Position numbers and translations under genes: made by a program
In this document: one piece after another, positions 41,506 through 51,410 of the stretch
How the letters are laid out: each line of letters opens with the position of its first letter
Numbering within the stretch: position 1 is the stretch's first letter
NCBI RefSeq assembly: GCF_000330505.1
Contig: NW_004440356.1
Span: 127,873-191,872 of the forward strand
DNA from: Entamoeba invadens IP1
Lineage: Eukaryota > Evosea > Mastigamoebida > Endamoebidae
DNA: 64,000 nucleotides
Direction: 5' to 3'
Notes under the pieces: model-generated
The model's database searches: none
Told to the model about the DNA's origin: nothing
What the model saw: only the letters and a program-made list of their open reading frames with translations

Positions 41506-43074
41506 CTAAAAAGAAGGGAAAGTGTCTTCACTACTGTCCATGTTTTTGGCACAAATGGCGAGATTCTGAGTTTCTGCAGCAAGCTTTCTCGACGCGTCCA
41601 ACAACTCTTTGAACTTTGGGTTGACGGTTTTGCTTTTTGTTTCAACTTTGCAGACGATTGGAACTTTGTCGGTTTTTGGAACTGCAATACTTAATCCGTC
41701 CCAGTCAAAGTTGTCCACAGAAAGCCCACCAAGCTCTAAGTCAAGCGCGTTGAATATTTGGTCGTTCTTAGTTCGTTTGTTGGAGACTTCTTTCAACTGT
41801 TTGTCAATGAATGAAATAAATTCATCGACACTTTTGTTAAATTCATCAATTCCGTCATGAGTTTTACATACTCGTATGAGCTCGTTCTCAATATTGTCAA
41901 TACATTGGACGAGCTCCATCACCAGAATGTTCTGTTTTATCTCGACGACATGAATGGCGTTCTCCTTTTGCATTAGGAAATGTGTTCCAATGAACGTTTT
42001 CCAAATATGGGTCTTAAGAGCTGGGTAGTTTTCTGGTTGTTGCAATTCATCAATCAGACACTTCAACATTGCCATCAGCTTGAAATCGGGGCTTTCTTTG
42101 TCTGCAGTAGGCAATGAGCACACTTGAATGAACTGAGTCAAAATTCTAACGAACTGATTTCCAACTTTGCAAAGCTCTTTTGTTTCACCGTCATCATTCA
42201 TCTCTTTTGTATACTTTGGCGCAATACGATCTTTCTCTTTTGTGATGCAATTTGGGTGTTTGAGTCTATACTCATCTTTCTGTTGTTGGGTTACGTTGAA
42301 TGTAGGCAATGGTTTCAGAGTCGGCACAGTCATGTTGTTCGATATGTACAAATTGTTTCTTGCTTCACCAAATAAATTCACAAGGGCTTGGTAAATCCTC
42401 AGTAATCTGTTGTACAAGAATGTAAAAACAGACTCGTTCTCCTCGATGTGCGCCAAGTTATGCATGAAAAAGATGATGACGTTGTACAGTTCGTTGGCAT
42501 CTAAAATGAGTGGAATTGTGCAGTCCAATTTCGTGCGGTCTGAGCTGTAATTGTGGATAATTGGTAATGGCACAACAAGCAAGTAATCCATCAAGTCCAT
42601 GATGTAAGAAAGTGTCGACAAGCACTTTAAGTCGGTGTAGTATTCCTCGGGAAGTGTTTCATACTCTGGAATGTTCAGAGCACCGGTGAAAAATCTGTGT
42701 TGTTGATGGAAGACAACCCTCATCTGGATGTACTGGGCGTAATGCTTTGTAATTTGGAGCAGTGGCTCGGTGTTATTTTGTTGTTGGAGCTTAACATAAG
42801 CTTTGTAAATCACTGGGTAGAACGAGTCCAAATATCCGCCAATAAGTGAAGGTGAACCGTCACGAAGTACTCGGTGGAGTGTCACAAACGACTTGTACTG
42901 ATGAAGGATGTTGTTCGAAAGCATGGTTTTGTTAAGTTCTTGGTAGAACATTGGCATATCATTCGTGTAACTTTTTGCGATGATGGTCTTAATGTGCTTA
43001 GGCTTCGGGGGAGTGTTCATTGAGTTACACGCCTTTTTTGTTGCAACCTTGATTTTAGGTTCGAGGAAATCCAT
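41506..43074 (-). CDS. ANTH-domain clathrin adaptor (AP180/Sla2/HIP1-like), short
   Basis: The start is the ATG at 43074 (MDFLEPKIK); an upstream in-frame GTG is not a start in this organism. The 522-residue protein opens with an ANTH domain (about 10-270). Landmarks are KACNSMNTPPKPKHIKTII, a phosphoinositide-binding Lys/His patch, and FVTLHRVLRDGSPSL, the conserved helix of AP180 and Sla2/HIP1. A helical C-terminal half ends with short polar segments. There is no talin-like (THATCH) actin-binding module as in Sla2/HIP1, and no obvious clathrin box. ANTH proteins bind PI(4,5)P2 and clathrin coats during endocytosis. Confidence 0.82.
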   Translation of the reverse strand: MDFLEPKIKVATKKACNSMNTPPKPKHIKTIIAKSYTNDMPMFYQELNKTMLSNNILHQYKSFVTLHRVLRDGSPSLIGGYLDSFYPVIYKAYVKLQQQNNTEPLLQITKHYAQYIQMRVVFHQQHRFFTGALNIPEYETLPEEYYTDLKCLSTLSYIMDLMDYLLVVPLPIIHNYSSDRTKLDCTIPLILDANELYNVIIFFMHNLAHIEENESVFTFLYNRLLRIYQALVNLFGEARNNLYISNNMTVPTLKPLPTFNVTQQQKDEYRLKHPNCITKEKDRIAPKYTKEMNDDGETKELCKVGNQFVRILTQFIQVCSLPTADKESPDFKLMAMLKCLIDELQQPENYPALKTHIWKTFIGTHFLMQKENAIHVVEIKQNILVMELVQCIDNIENELIRVCKTHDGIDEFNKSVDEFISFIDKQLKEVSNKRTKNDQIFNALDLELGGLSVDNFDWDGLSIAVPKTDKVPIVCKVETKSKTVNPKFKELLDASRKLAAETQNLAICAKNMDSSEDTFPSF

Positions 43075-43562
43075 GTTATTCACTCAAATTTTTGCACTTC
43101 AAAAACACTTTCTTTCCACCTTTTACAATCTTGAGATTTTTTCTCTATTGACAAAATGAAATAATTTACTAACAATTGAAATTTATAATTAAATAATTAT
43201 ATTATAAATAAATAATAATGAAGATGTTATTAATTTTTATTATAATTTTTAATTATTTATCATAATTACAATTTATAATACTCATTACTATTATATAACT
43301 AATAATCAAAATGTGTTTTTTGTTTGTAGCTTGTTTTTATGTATTATAATTAAACCTTTAATTATAGTACATTTAATATTACAATACGAATATTAGACTT
43401 TACTAATATTATTTTTATTATTTAACACTTAATTATCCACAAGTTTTTTTGTTCATAAGAAACAAAATTCTCATTTACTCGAGATGAAATTATAAACTCA
43501 ATGATTATAGAAAGAGTTTAATGATTATAAACAAAGATTAAAAAGAAGTCTGGAATTAAGCA
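43075..43562. other. AT-rich spacer
   Basis: About 490 bases between the ANTH gene start and the coatomer gene end. It is AT-rich with short repeats and no supported gene. Confidence 0.5.
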
Positions 43563-45965
43563 TTATTGCTCTGAATTAACAACAAAGAGGTCCGGGTTGT
43601 CGAGAGGGTTAGCAAGTGCGTCCGCCTGTTTTGGGTAGATTTCCTTCAACTCGTCTTTCCAGTGTTGGACGATGTCCTTAGCGAGTTCATTAGGGAGGCC
43701 ATAAGTGACTGCGTACATAGCAGCTTCTGGGTATCTACTAGTCTTTTGAAGGATATCGACGCACTTCTCTTTGATTTGTAAGATATGAGCGCAGACGAAG
43801 CAAATGTTCCAGATCTCCTTTTCCTCAGTGATTTTCATGAGTCTTTCGACGAGTTCTGCGTCGTTCAAAGACACTGCAAACAACAAGATTCCGCTCCAGT
43901 CGTTTCCTTTGAACATGCACTCGACGGCCTCATCGATCTCGTCTTCGTCCAAATACAATTTTGTGAGTTCTTTCCATTGATGGTCGTCATTAATGATCTC
44001 CGCCATTTCTCTAGCCAACTCGATTTTGTTGAGTGACATTGCCAAGTCAAATTTGAATTCGGGGTCGTCCGATATCGACAGTGCCAATTCGGGATAATTA
44101 TGTTGTTTTAAGAATGTAGCTGCAACACTGAGCTTTTCCTTTGGTATCAGTCCCAAGAATTCTTTAATCTTCTCTTTATCATTACGTAACACGGCAGATT
44201 GGAACACCAACAGTGCATTTAACAGTTGATACGACACAATGGCTTCTCCTTTCACATCACTCACGACGACTTTATTCTCTTTAGGAAGGTATCCCAACAG
44301 AAACATATTCCCTTCTAAATGGGTGATAACAGAACAGAACGCTCCTACATAATAACATAAGGAATTGTTATGGTTGATATAAATGAAAGCATCCCCATAC
44401 CATTCCCCACTCTTCACCGTCTCAGGTATCTCACTTAACACTTCAAACGCTTCGGTCAACCCATCTTCTGGCGCTTTCTTATTCTTCATAAAGAAGTCCC
44501 TCACTACCTTCTCGTTGTAACGTAAGATAAAGTAACTCCCTTCTGAAGTGATGGAAAGAAGATCAGTGTCCGACCACTTCACATTCTTCGCATTAATTTG
44601 AATCTCCGTAATAAATTTGCCTTCCCAGGTGTATAACGCAAGCGTCCCATTGTATTTCACTGTTAACAAATTCCCCCCAAAGATCGCTTCCGGTGCTTCT
44701 TCAAGTAACACTTGGCCCTCCGCTTCTTCAAATTTGTTATTAAAGATCTTCACATTCCCTCCATTGTCTAAGACTGCATAGCCCCCATCATCACTCCACA
44801 CAAAACCACTGCAATTCCCATACTTCACATTCCTCCACGCAAGTGTCGTATAAATGATATAATCAGCATCCCCTACTATAGCTACAAATCGCCCATTCGG
44901 TGAGAACTTAATCGTTTGCGGGTACACATCGACTACACCAAGTTCTTTCACAGGAAGACTTAACGCCTCCCCATCAGCTCCTTCCATCCCTTTACAATTC
45001 ATCAGCACCGCATCTTGTCGCTTCGTCAATATAATCTTCCCCGTCCCATCCATCGTAATCGTCGGCTCGTCAGACCCTATTTTGATCACCAACGTGCCTT
45101 GATCCGCTCCAATCGCAAGTAAATTCCCAAAGAAGGACAACGTCCAATTCCTCTCAAAATCGTAATTTAAGACCCGTTCGATCTTATTCGTTTGAATGTT
45201 CCAAATGCGAACCGTCGAGTCTTCAGACGCAGAAGCAATGATCGGTAAGTCTTCATGGCACTTCAAACTCCAAATGACATCCGTGTGCCCTTCTAATTGA
45301 CTCACACACGCTTTAGTCTGATAGTCCCACACTCTGATGACAGTGTCTTCCCCAGCTGATAACAAATAAGGGCGCGTGTCATTCTGGAGATACGCTACAC
45401 AGCAAACTCCCGCCTCATGTCCTTCCAATGTGAAATGAGGCGAATTCGAATTGAGGCCCCACACTTTAACAGTCCCATCTAATGAAGCAGACGCAAAGAT
45501 GTTCGGGTCTTTAGGATTGAACGCAAGCGCCATCACCGCATTGACGTGTCCCGTAAATGTCATGATCTCCGCAAAGTTCTGGTCGAAGTTGAAGCACTTA
45601 ATAGTCTTATCATCAGAGCATGTCAAGATATAAGGAAGGGTCGGGTGTACTATAATGTCTCGAATATAATCACTGTGAGCCTCAAACGATTTCTCTAAAG
45701 TCATCGTATTGTAGTTATACACACGAATCATCCGATCATCAGAACCTACTACTATCTGCTCTTTCCGTGCCATAAATCTCGCACAGCGAATCGGTTTATC
45801 GACTACCTCAACAGTCTTCACTATCGACTTCGTTTGGTAATTCAAGATGTAGATCGAACCGGTGTGTAACGCAGCTAACACCCACGGCTCCTTCGGATGG
45901 AAATCGACACACTTCACTCGCGTCGATTTCGTGCTCACCTTCCGTTTGATCTCAAATCTCGGCAT
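43563..45965 (-). CDS. COPB2: Coatomer subunit beta' (COPB2)
   Basis: This 800-residue intronless gene opens with MPRFEIKRK and KSTRVKCVDFHPKEPWVLAALHTG, a near-universal start for coatomer beta'. Two WD40 propellers follow (about residues 1-300 and 300-590). An alpha-solenoid (about 600-760) carries NYPELALSISDDPEFKFDLA, and a short tail ends the protein. The subunit is part of the COPI coat, which moves cargo from Golgi to ER, and its propellers bind dilysine retrieval signals. The C-terminal domain is slightly shorter than in animals. ATG at 45965. Confidence 0.95.
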   Translation of the reverse strand: MPRFEIKRKVSTKSTRVKCVDFHPKEPWVLAALHTGSIYILNYQTKSIVKTVEVVDKPIRCARFMARKEQIVVGSDDRMIRVYNYNTMTLEKSFEAHSDYIRDIIVHPTLPYILTCSDDKTIKCFNFDQNFAEIMTFTGHVNAVMALAFNPKDPNIFASASLDGTVKVWGLNSNSPHFTLEGHEAGVCCVAYLQNDTRPYLLSAGEDTVIRVWDYQTKACVSQLEGHTDVIWSLKCHEDLPIIASASEDSTVRIWNIQTNKIERVLNYDFERNWTLSFFGNLLAIGADQGTLVIKIGSDEPTITMDGTGKIILTKRQDAVLMNCKGMEGADGEALSLPVKELGVVDVYPQTIKFSPNGRFVAIVGDADYIIYTTLAWRNVKYGNCSGFVWSDDGGYAVLDNGGNVKIFNNKFEEAEGQVLLEEAPEAIFGGNLLTVKYNGTLALYTWEGKFITEIQINAKNVKWSDTDLLSITSEGSYFILRYNEKVVRDFFMKNKKAPEDGLTEAFEVLSEIPETVKSGEWYGDAFIYINHNNSLCYYVGAFCSVITHLEGNMFLLGYLPKENKVVVSDVKGEAIVSYQLLNALLVFQSAVLRNDKEKIKEFLGLIPKEKLSVAATFLKQHNYPELALSISDDPEFKFDLAMSLNKIELAREMAEIINDDHQWKELTKLYLDEDEIDEAVECMFKGNDWSGILLFAVSLNDAELVERLMKITEEKEIWNICFVCAHILQIKEKCVDILQKTSRYPEAAMYAVTYGLPNELAKDIVQHWKDELKEIYPKQADALANPLDNPDLFVVNSEQ

Positions 45966-46211
45966 CCTTCTCTGGATTTTTAAGTTCCCGGCCCCCTTTA
46001 ATAGTTTTTGTGACCGCGTTTTACTAGACGTTATTAGTATTGTACTATACTTTTAACTACTCGGTGGTACTACTCAAAGACATTCCGAGAAAAAGACGAG
46101 ATCGTGTGGACATTCCTCACCAGTGAGTTACTATTTTTATGGTTCTGTAACTAATTGAAAATAATTAAAACTATTCACTGAGTTATTGTAGTTAAAAAAA
46201 CTAATAAAGTG

Positions 46212-46955
46212 TTATTTTTTAGACTGACGGACGTAAGTCAAAACAGCCAAGACTGCCGTAAATAAGAGGGAAATTGCAGTAACAACTCCTTTACTAATCT
46301 CCGTGTACTCATGCGTTTTCTCTTTAAAACGGTACGTGAATGAGACATACCCAAACGTCTCAGACTTCATCGGCGTGTTATCTTTTACTAGTAAGTTATT
46401 ATATATTTACTAGTCATGAAATAATTTCAATAATGCTCCATTTTATAGTATTTTAATTATAATTGTATAGTAAAACAAACAATGCGGAACGAGTGCAATA
46501 CTCGTGATATTTGCGTGTGACACCCCAAAGGTGATGACCGCGTCTGTTGCCATCGCAACTCCTTTTGAGTGGATTGCGATGAACGGCGAAACAAACCTCC
46601 CATTTTGAAAAGAGAACCGTCTGTCTGTCAGTTTTCACCCTCACTTTTAATTAATAGTAAATAAACCTACAAAAATGGTATATTGATGTATAATAAATTT
46701 ATAGTATTTTTATGATAATTCTATAGTTCTCTGAACAAACATTTTGAAGTCGTCGTTGTAGAAGAAAGTTGCTCCGATTTGTTCGAGAGTGAAAGTAGAC
46801 TCTTGGCCAAATTTGGGGCGAGCCGAATATGGAAGAGATTCCCATTTGTATAAAACATCAGTCGTTTTAATTTGATATTGAGTAGGAATAGCATCGCCAC
46901 TTTGATACGCTGCGAAAGACGTCACAAAGAGAGCTACAAACAAAACACTTGTCAT
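46212..46955 (-). CDS. Type I membrane protein, four exons, family unknown
   Basis: Exons on the minus strand are probably 46955-46737, 46624-46597, 46561-46481 and 46387-46212, giving 167 residues. Introns 2 and 3 begin GTTTGT and are in phase; their acceptors are AAG and TAG. The first junction needs a GTTCAG donor and is less certain. The product has a signal peptide (1-16), a lumenal domain with an N-glycosylation motif (ANIT), one transmembrane helix (about 138-160) and a short basic tail VRQSKK. The layout resembles small ER type I proteins such as TRAP subunits, but I cannot assign a family. Single open frames show only the first exon, so the gene is easily truncated in annotation. Confidence 0.55.
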
Positions 46956-47176
46956 TCATTTTCGAGTTTCTTCAAAAAATTGTAACTAATAAATTTAATT
47001 TGTTTTATTATTAATTTTATTAATTTACACATTTGTTTTTGAATTTTTTCACTTTTTTATATACTATTATTTTAATCAATTATTTAGTTTGTTGACTTAA
47101 ATTGTATATAACTATATATTGTTAATAAAATAATTATTAAATGTGTATGAGAATAGTAGTATTAAGAACGAATGGA

Positions 47177-48817
47177 TCAAGATATTATTTTTAAATTGGG
47201 CAACTCTTCACTAAGAGTCTTTCTCACGTTGTCGTCAAAGGAATTCACATTTTTGATGACTAAAGCTTTTAAATTTGCACATCCCGCAATTCCAAACAGT
47301 TCGTTATTCCCCCATTTACACTCTTCAATCTCCTCTAAGTCGATTCTTGTTAGACTCTTTAGCGAGCTTGCAAACACAGTCGAGTTGCTTGCAGACACCT
47401 TTTTAAGTGAAACTTCCATCAAGTTTGGTGCATCCTTCAAATCAATCAAGCAGAAATCTTTACAGTTATCAACACTGATTTTCATCAGTTGCGTCATTTT
47501 GTCGACATTTTTGAGCGTTGGGATTTCCTTGAGTGACAGTGAGTAAAGTCCAGTAAGTTGTGTTAAGCAACTCACATCAAATTCTTTGATTTGTCCCACA
47601 GAAAGCACCCCCAAAGGTATGTTTCGTTCTGCTTCCCCAATCTCGAGATTGATTTTTGAAACTTCAAGTGAAGTCAAGATGTCACAATTCTTCAAAAATG
47701 AGATGTCCTTGATTTTTAGGCATTGCACCAACGTCAAACCTCTTAAACTTCTCAAATCAACACTTTCCAGTGCTTTCATCGTAAAATTGGGACATGAGGT
47801 GGCACTCAAATTGTCAAACGAAAATCTTGCCGAAATGAGTGGAATGATTTTTTCAAATTGTGAAGTATTGCGAGAAAATTCAACCGATTGAATTGTCCCT
47901 ACAGCCTTTCTTTGACATTTTTCAATTGGCTCGAACGACTTTGATGCCTCAAAATCATGGTGAAACGCTGCAATCTCAATCTCAAAAATCGCCGGCATTT
48001 TGAGATAGTCTGCCAGAACGAGAGGTGCTTTAAGCGCGGATTTACACCGGAGGAGCACTTTCTTTAAATTTCTCAATGTCGTCAAAAAGACCAATTTTGG
48101 CGCACTTGAGATGTTAACATCGAGAAGGTCAAGGACTTTGAGTGACTTCAATGAAGTCAAATCGTTCAACGACGAAAGTTGTTTAATTGAGTCTGCAATT
48201 ATTTTTAAAGAAGTCAATGAGAGTAACACGGAGAGTGAGTTAAACGGATTTGTGTTGTTGTTGTCTTCAGTGATTTTTGCGATACTTTGAGCGCCGAAAT
48301 CAAGAATTAAGTTTTTTAGGCCTTGGAATTTCTTGATGATTGGGATCATCCTCGGAATTAAACGGACATGAAGCTTCGTCAAGTTTTGAAGAGAAGTTAA
48401 GTTGATTAACGATGGGTCGGTTGGTGGACAAACGTACTTTAAATCCACCAATTTTGTTTGAGTGCCAAGAAGTTGGTGAATGTGTTTAAACTCGCCCATC
48501 GTGTTGCATTCAATTCCTTCAAGTTTAAGAGTTTTAAAAGAGTATTTTTGAAGTAATTTAACAATTACTTGTGAAGGATAACTACCTTTGAGTACCAAAG
48601 AATCAATAGTTGTGGGAAGATAGTCGAAATCAATTGGACCAAAAATAGTCAGCTCGGCGATGGTGGGTACTTTGAGTGTTTGACGGCCAATCAGATACGC
48701 AGATGGTTGTTCAATAGAAGCGTCACAATACTTCTTGTTAATTGCCAAAAAGAAGATGTAGCAATTTGGAGGAAGATATTTGAATACAGTTTTGATATGG
48801 ATTGGTTCTAAAATCAT
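47177..48817 (-). CDS. Leucine-rich repeat protein with F-box-like N-terminus
   Basis: This 546-residue intronless gene starts with an F-box-like segment (residues 4-40: EPIHIKTVFKYLPPNCYIFF, then INKKYCD). Many irregular leucine-rich repeats follow, for example LTSLQNLTKLHVRLI, LTSLKSLKVLDLLDVNI, LRSLRGLTLVQCLKIKDISF and LTQLTGLYSLSLKEI. Entamoeba genomes encode large families of this type, mostly uncharacterised; possible roles are SCF-type substrate recognition or scaffolding. No signal peptide or membrane segment. ATG at 48817. Confidence 0.75.
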   Translation of the reverse strand: MILEPIHIKTVFKYLPPNCYIFFLAINKKYCDASIEQPSAYLIGRQTLKVPTIAELTIFGPIDFDYLPTTIDSLVLKGSYPSQVIVKLLQKYSFKTLKLEGIECNTMGEFKHIHQLLGTQTKLVDLKYVCPPTDPSLINLTSLQNLTKLHVRLIPRMIPIIKKFQGLKNLILDFGAQSIAKITEDNNNTNPFNSLSVLLSLTSLKIIADSIKQLSSLNDLTSLKSLKVLDLLDVNISSAPKLVFLTTLRNLKKVLLRCKSALKAPLVLADYLKMPAIFEIEIAAFHHDFEASKSFEPIEKCQRKAVGTIQSVEFSRNTSQFEKIIPLISARFSFDNLSATSCPNFTMKALESVDLRSLRGLTLVQCLKIKDISFLKNCDILTSLEVSKINLEIGEAERNIPLGVLSVGQIKEFDVSCLTQLTGLYSLSLKEIPTLKNVDKMTQLMKISVDNCKDFCLIDLKDAPNLMEVSLKKVSASNSTVFASSLKSLTRIDLEEIEECKWGNNELFGIAGCANLKALVIKNVNSFDDNVRKTLSEELPNLKIIS

Positions 48818-50017
48818 TTTTGTGATTCAAGTTTGAGGTTCTTTATTGAGTTCTTATTTTACTTGAAATTTAGTTTTAATACTTTGTATTAATTATGATT
48901 TGGTATTTTTATTAATAAATTCTAATAAAAATAAAAATTAAATTGATAATTTAATATTTTAAAATTAAATTATTATATTGTTTAGTAATCTTAAATTAAT
49001 ATCAAATTGTTTTAATTGGAATATTATTCAAATTGTACAATAGTATTATTTAAATAACAAAATATTATTAAAATGTTATCAAAATCAAAATAAAAAACAA
49101 AAAAAGAATTAAACTTTTCTGGTTTAAAAATAATTAACAAAAACTTTTTGAAAACGGGAACTTGTTTTAAAAATAGTTTTTTATACAAAAAAAAAAATTT
49201 GTTTTTTTAAAATGTAAAAACGAAATCTCAACCCATTTAAATAGTTCATATAAAGATATTCATTAATTACAATTGAAAAACTAGAATCATTTTATTAATT
49301 AAATCTGGTGGACAATATATCATTCAGTTTTTATGTAAAAAAATCGGGCATTAGCCAAAACATCAATAATTAAAAAACAATGAGAATTATTATTTCAATA
49401 ATTTCCTGAAATATTACATCTCTTTGTCGCAATATTATTTTGATAACAACAAAAATTGATTGGATTGGAATAAAATAGTTATTCGAAATCAAATAAAAGA
49501 GTTATCCAATGAAACACATCGGTTTTATTATAAATCTATGAATAAATTATAAATAAACTATTTCGATATTCCTGTCTCAAAATGAAAAACCATTTAAAAG
49601 AATAAACAAACTAATAATAAAACCATATTTTAAAAGCTGTTTAGAATGTTTCCAAAATCCGATTTATTTACAAAAATAGAAAGAATCAACCCCAAAAAAT
49701 GTTTTTATTTTTTTTTGCAAAACATCAAATAATGTTTCCACGTTGTTTATCAACTCTAATTAAAACTAATATCTATTATAATAAAATAACCAATAAACTA
49801 TACTTTTTGATTTAAATAGTAATATTTCATTTAAAAAAAACTAAACTTGTTCTTTCCAGTAAAAACTGCTGCACCATTTATTAATAAAAATAATAGTATA
49901 TTAATCTAATAAATATAGTACATCAAAGGGTCAACGCGTCTCAATCAAAAAATCACAAGCAAAAGAAGTAAAATTCAGTGAGTGTTGCTTTTTCAAAAGG
50001 AAGTGTCTAGAAAAAGT
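48818..50017. other. Long AT-rich spacer
   Basis: About 1.2 kb of very AT-rich DNA between the divergent LRR and protease genes. No reading frame or repeat of note is visible. The last 100 bases are probably protease promoter. Confidence 0.5.
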
Positions 50018-50035
50018 ATAGTATATATATAGTTC
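50018..50035 (+). promoter_or_regulatory. TATA-like element upstream of cysteine protease
   Basis: The run agtatagtatatatatag lies 20-38 bases before the protease ATG. Entamoeba transcripts have very short 5' leaders and a TATA-like element about 30 bases before the start site, so position and sequence fit. An AAAATTCA, similar to the Entamoeba initiator, lies farther upstream (near 49970) and is not in the expected order. Confidence 0.35.
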
Positions 50036-50055
50036 AGCGAGTACTTGAAAGTCAT

Positions 50056-50976
50056 ATGTTCTCTCTTCTTTTGATAGCACTCGCATCGGCGAGTATGAAC
50101 TTTGACAAGTGGGCTGCCACAAACCACAAGGCGTATGCCAACAAGGCTGAGTACCTTTACAGACTTGCTGTATATCTCGACAACAAGAGATTTGTTGAGA
50201 ACACCGCCAACACTGAATTGAATGTCTTTGCTGATCAGACTCATGAAGAATTCATTAAGACACACTTGGGGATGTCATACAAAGTCCCAGAAGGAGTGAC
50301 TGAGAAGCGATCTGTTAAATCTGCCCCAGAATCCGTTGATTGGAGATCAATTATGAATCCAGCTAAAGATCAAGCCCAATGTGGCAGTTGCTGGACTTTC
50401 TGTACCACCGCTGTGATGGAAGGAAGAGTTAATAAGGATCTTGGAAAGCTTTATTCATACTCCGAACAACAATTGATCGACTGTGATACTACAGACAATG
50501 GCTGCTCGGGTGGACATCCAGACAATTCATTCACTTTTATTAAGAATAACAAAGGTATCACTTTGGAAACTTCATACCCATATAAGGCCGCTGATGGGAC
50601 TTGCAACACTGCTGTCAAGAACGTCGCCACAGTCGCTGGTCATAAAAGAGTCACTGACGGAAGTGAAACTGGCCTTCAAGAAATCACTGCTACTTACGGC
50701 CCTGTTGCTGTCGGTATGGACGCTTCTCGCGCTTCATTCCAATTGTATAAGAAGGGAACTATCTACAACGACGCTAACTGCAAGAGAATAGTTATGGACC
50801 ACTGCGTCACTCTTGTCGGATATGGAAAGAACACTGATGGTGAATACTGGATCATTAGAAACTCATGGGGAACTTCTTGGGGTGATGAAGGTTACTTCTT
50901 GTTGGCTAGAAACCAGAACAACAGATGTGGTATCGGAAGAGACTCGACTTATCCAACTTCAGTCTCCTTGATCTAA
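50056..50976 (+). CDS. Papain-family cysteine protease, EhCP-like
   Basis: The 306-residue preproenzyme has a signal peptide (1-13), a short propeptide (to about 92) and a mature C1A domain starting near PESVDWR. Catalytic residues are intact: Gln106 (oxyanion hole), Cys112 in QCGSCW, His249 in DHCVTLVGYG and Asn269 in RNSWGTSWG. CSGGHPDNSFTF matches the family substrate-pocket region. The FCTTAVMEGR motif after the active Cys is typical of Entamoeba CP-A proteases, which are lysosomal or secreted and degrade host and bacterial protein. No GPI or transmembrane tail is present, unlike CP-B members. Start ATG at 50056; no introns. Confidence 0.94.
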   Translation: MFSLLLIALASASMNFDKWAATNHKAYANKAEYLYRLAVYLDNKRFVENTANTELNVFADQTHEEFIKTHLGMSYKVPEGVTEKRSVKSAPESVDWRSIMNPAKDQAQCGSCWTFCTTAVMEGRVNKDLGKLYSYSEQQLIDCDTTDNGCSGGHPDNSFTFIKNNKGITLETSYPYKAADGTCNTAVKNVATVAGHKRVTDGSETGLQEITATYGPVAVGMDASRASFQLYKKGTIYNDANCKRIVMDHCVTLVGYGKNTDGEYWIIRNSWGTSWGDEGYFLLARNQNNRCGIGRDSTYPTSVSLI

Positions 50977-51410
50977 GTCATTTTATCGTTCATTTCGGGT
51001 TCTTTTGATTATCATTAAATTTCTATTGAATTACTATATCAGTTTAAAACTATTAATATTCTATTCATCGTTAACTTATTTTTTAATAAGAAATTTACTA
51101 TTAAATCTTTTTTTTATTAATATATGCAAGAAATAAGAAATATACTATTAAAATGTGAATTGAGTGGAAATCTGGTTATATACTATTTGATATAGTTTTG
51201 TATAATTAAATAAATAAATAACGAAAAGTTTTAAAAAAACTTTGTAAAACAAATTTAATAACAAATAGTTAAGATTCAAAAATTTTGATTAACTCGAGTT
51301 TTATATATTTTTAATATTAATTTTAATATGGTTTAAAAATAGTTTATTAATAATATATATACTAAACATTTTAATAAAGAACTTGGAAAGGAAAATGGTT
51401 TGTATGCTTT
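50977..51410. other. AT-rich spacer
   Basis: About 430 bases between the protease stop and the Lys-rich gene. No gene or marked repeat is visible. An ATG followed immediately by GTTTGT lies near 51393 (see the next gene). Confidence 0.5.
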
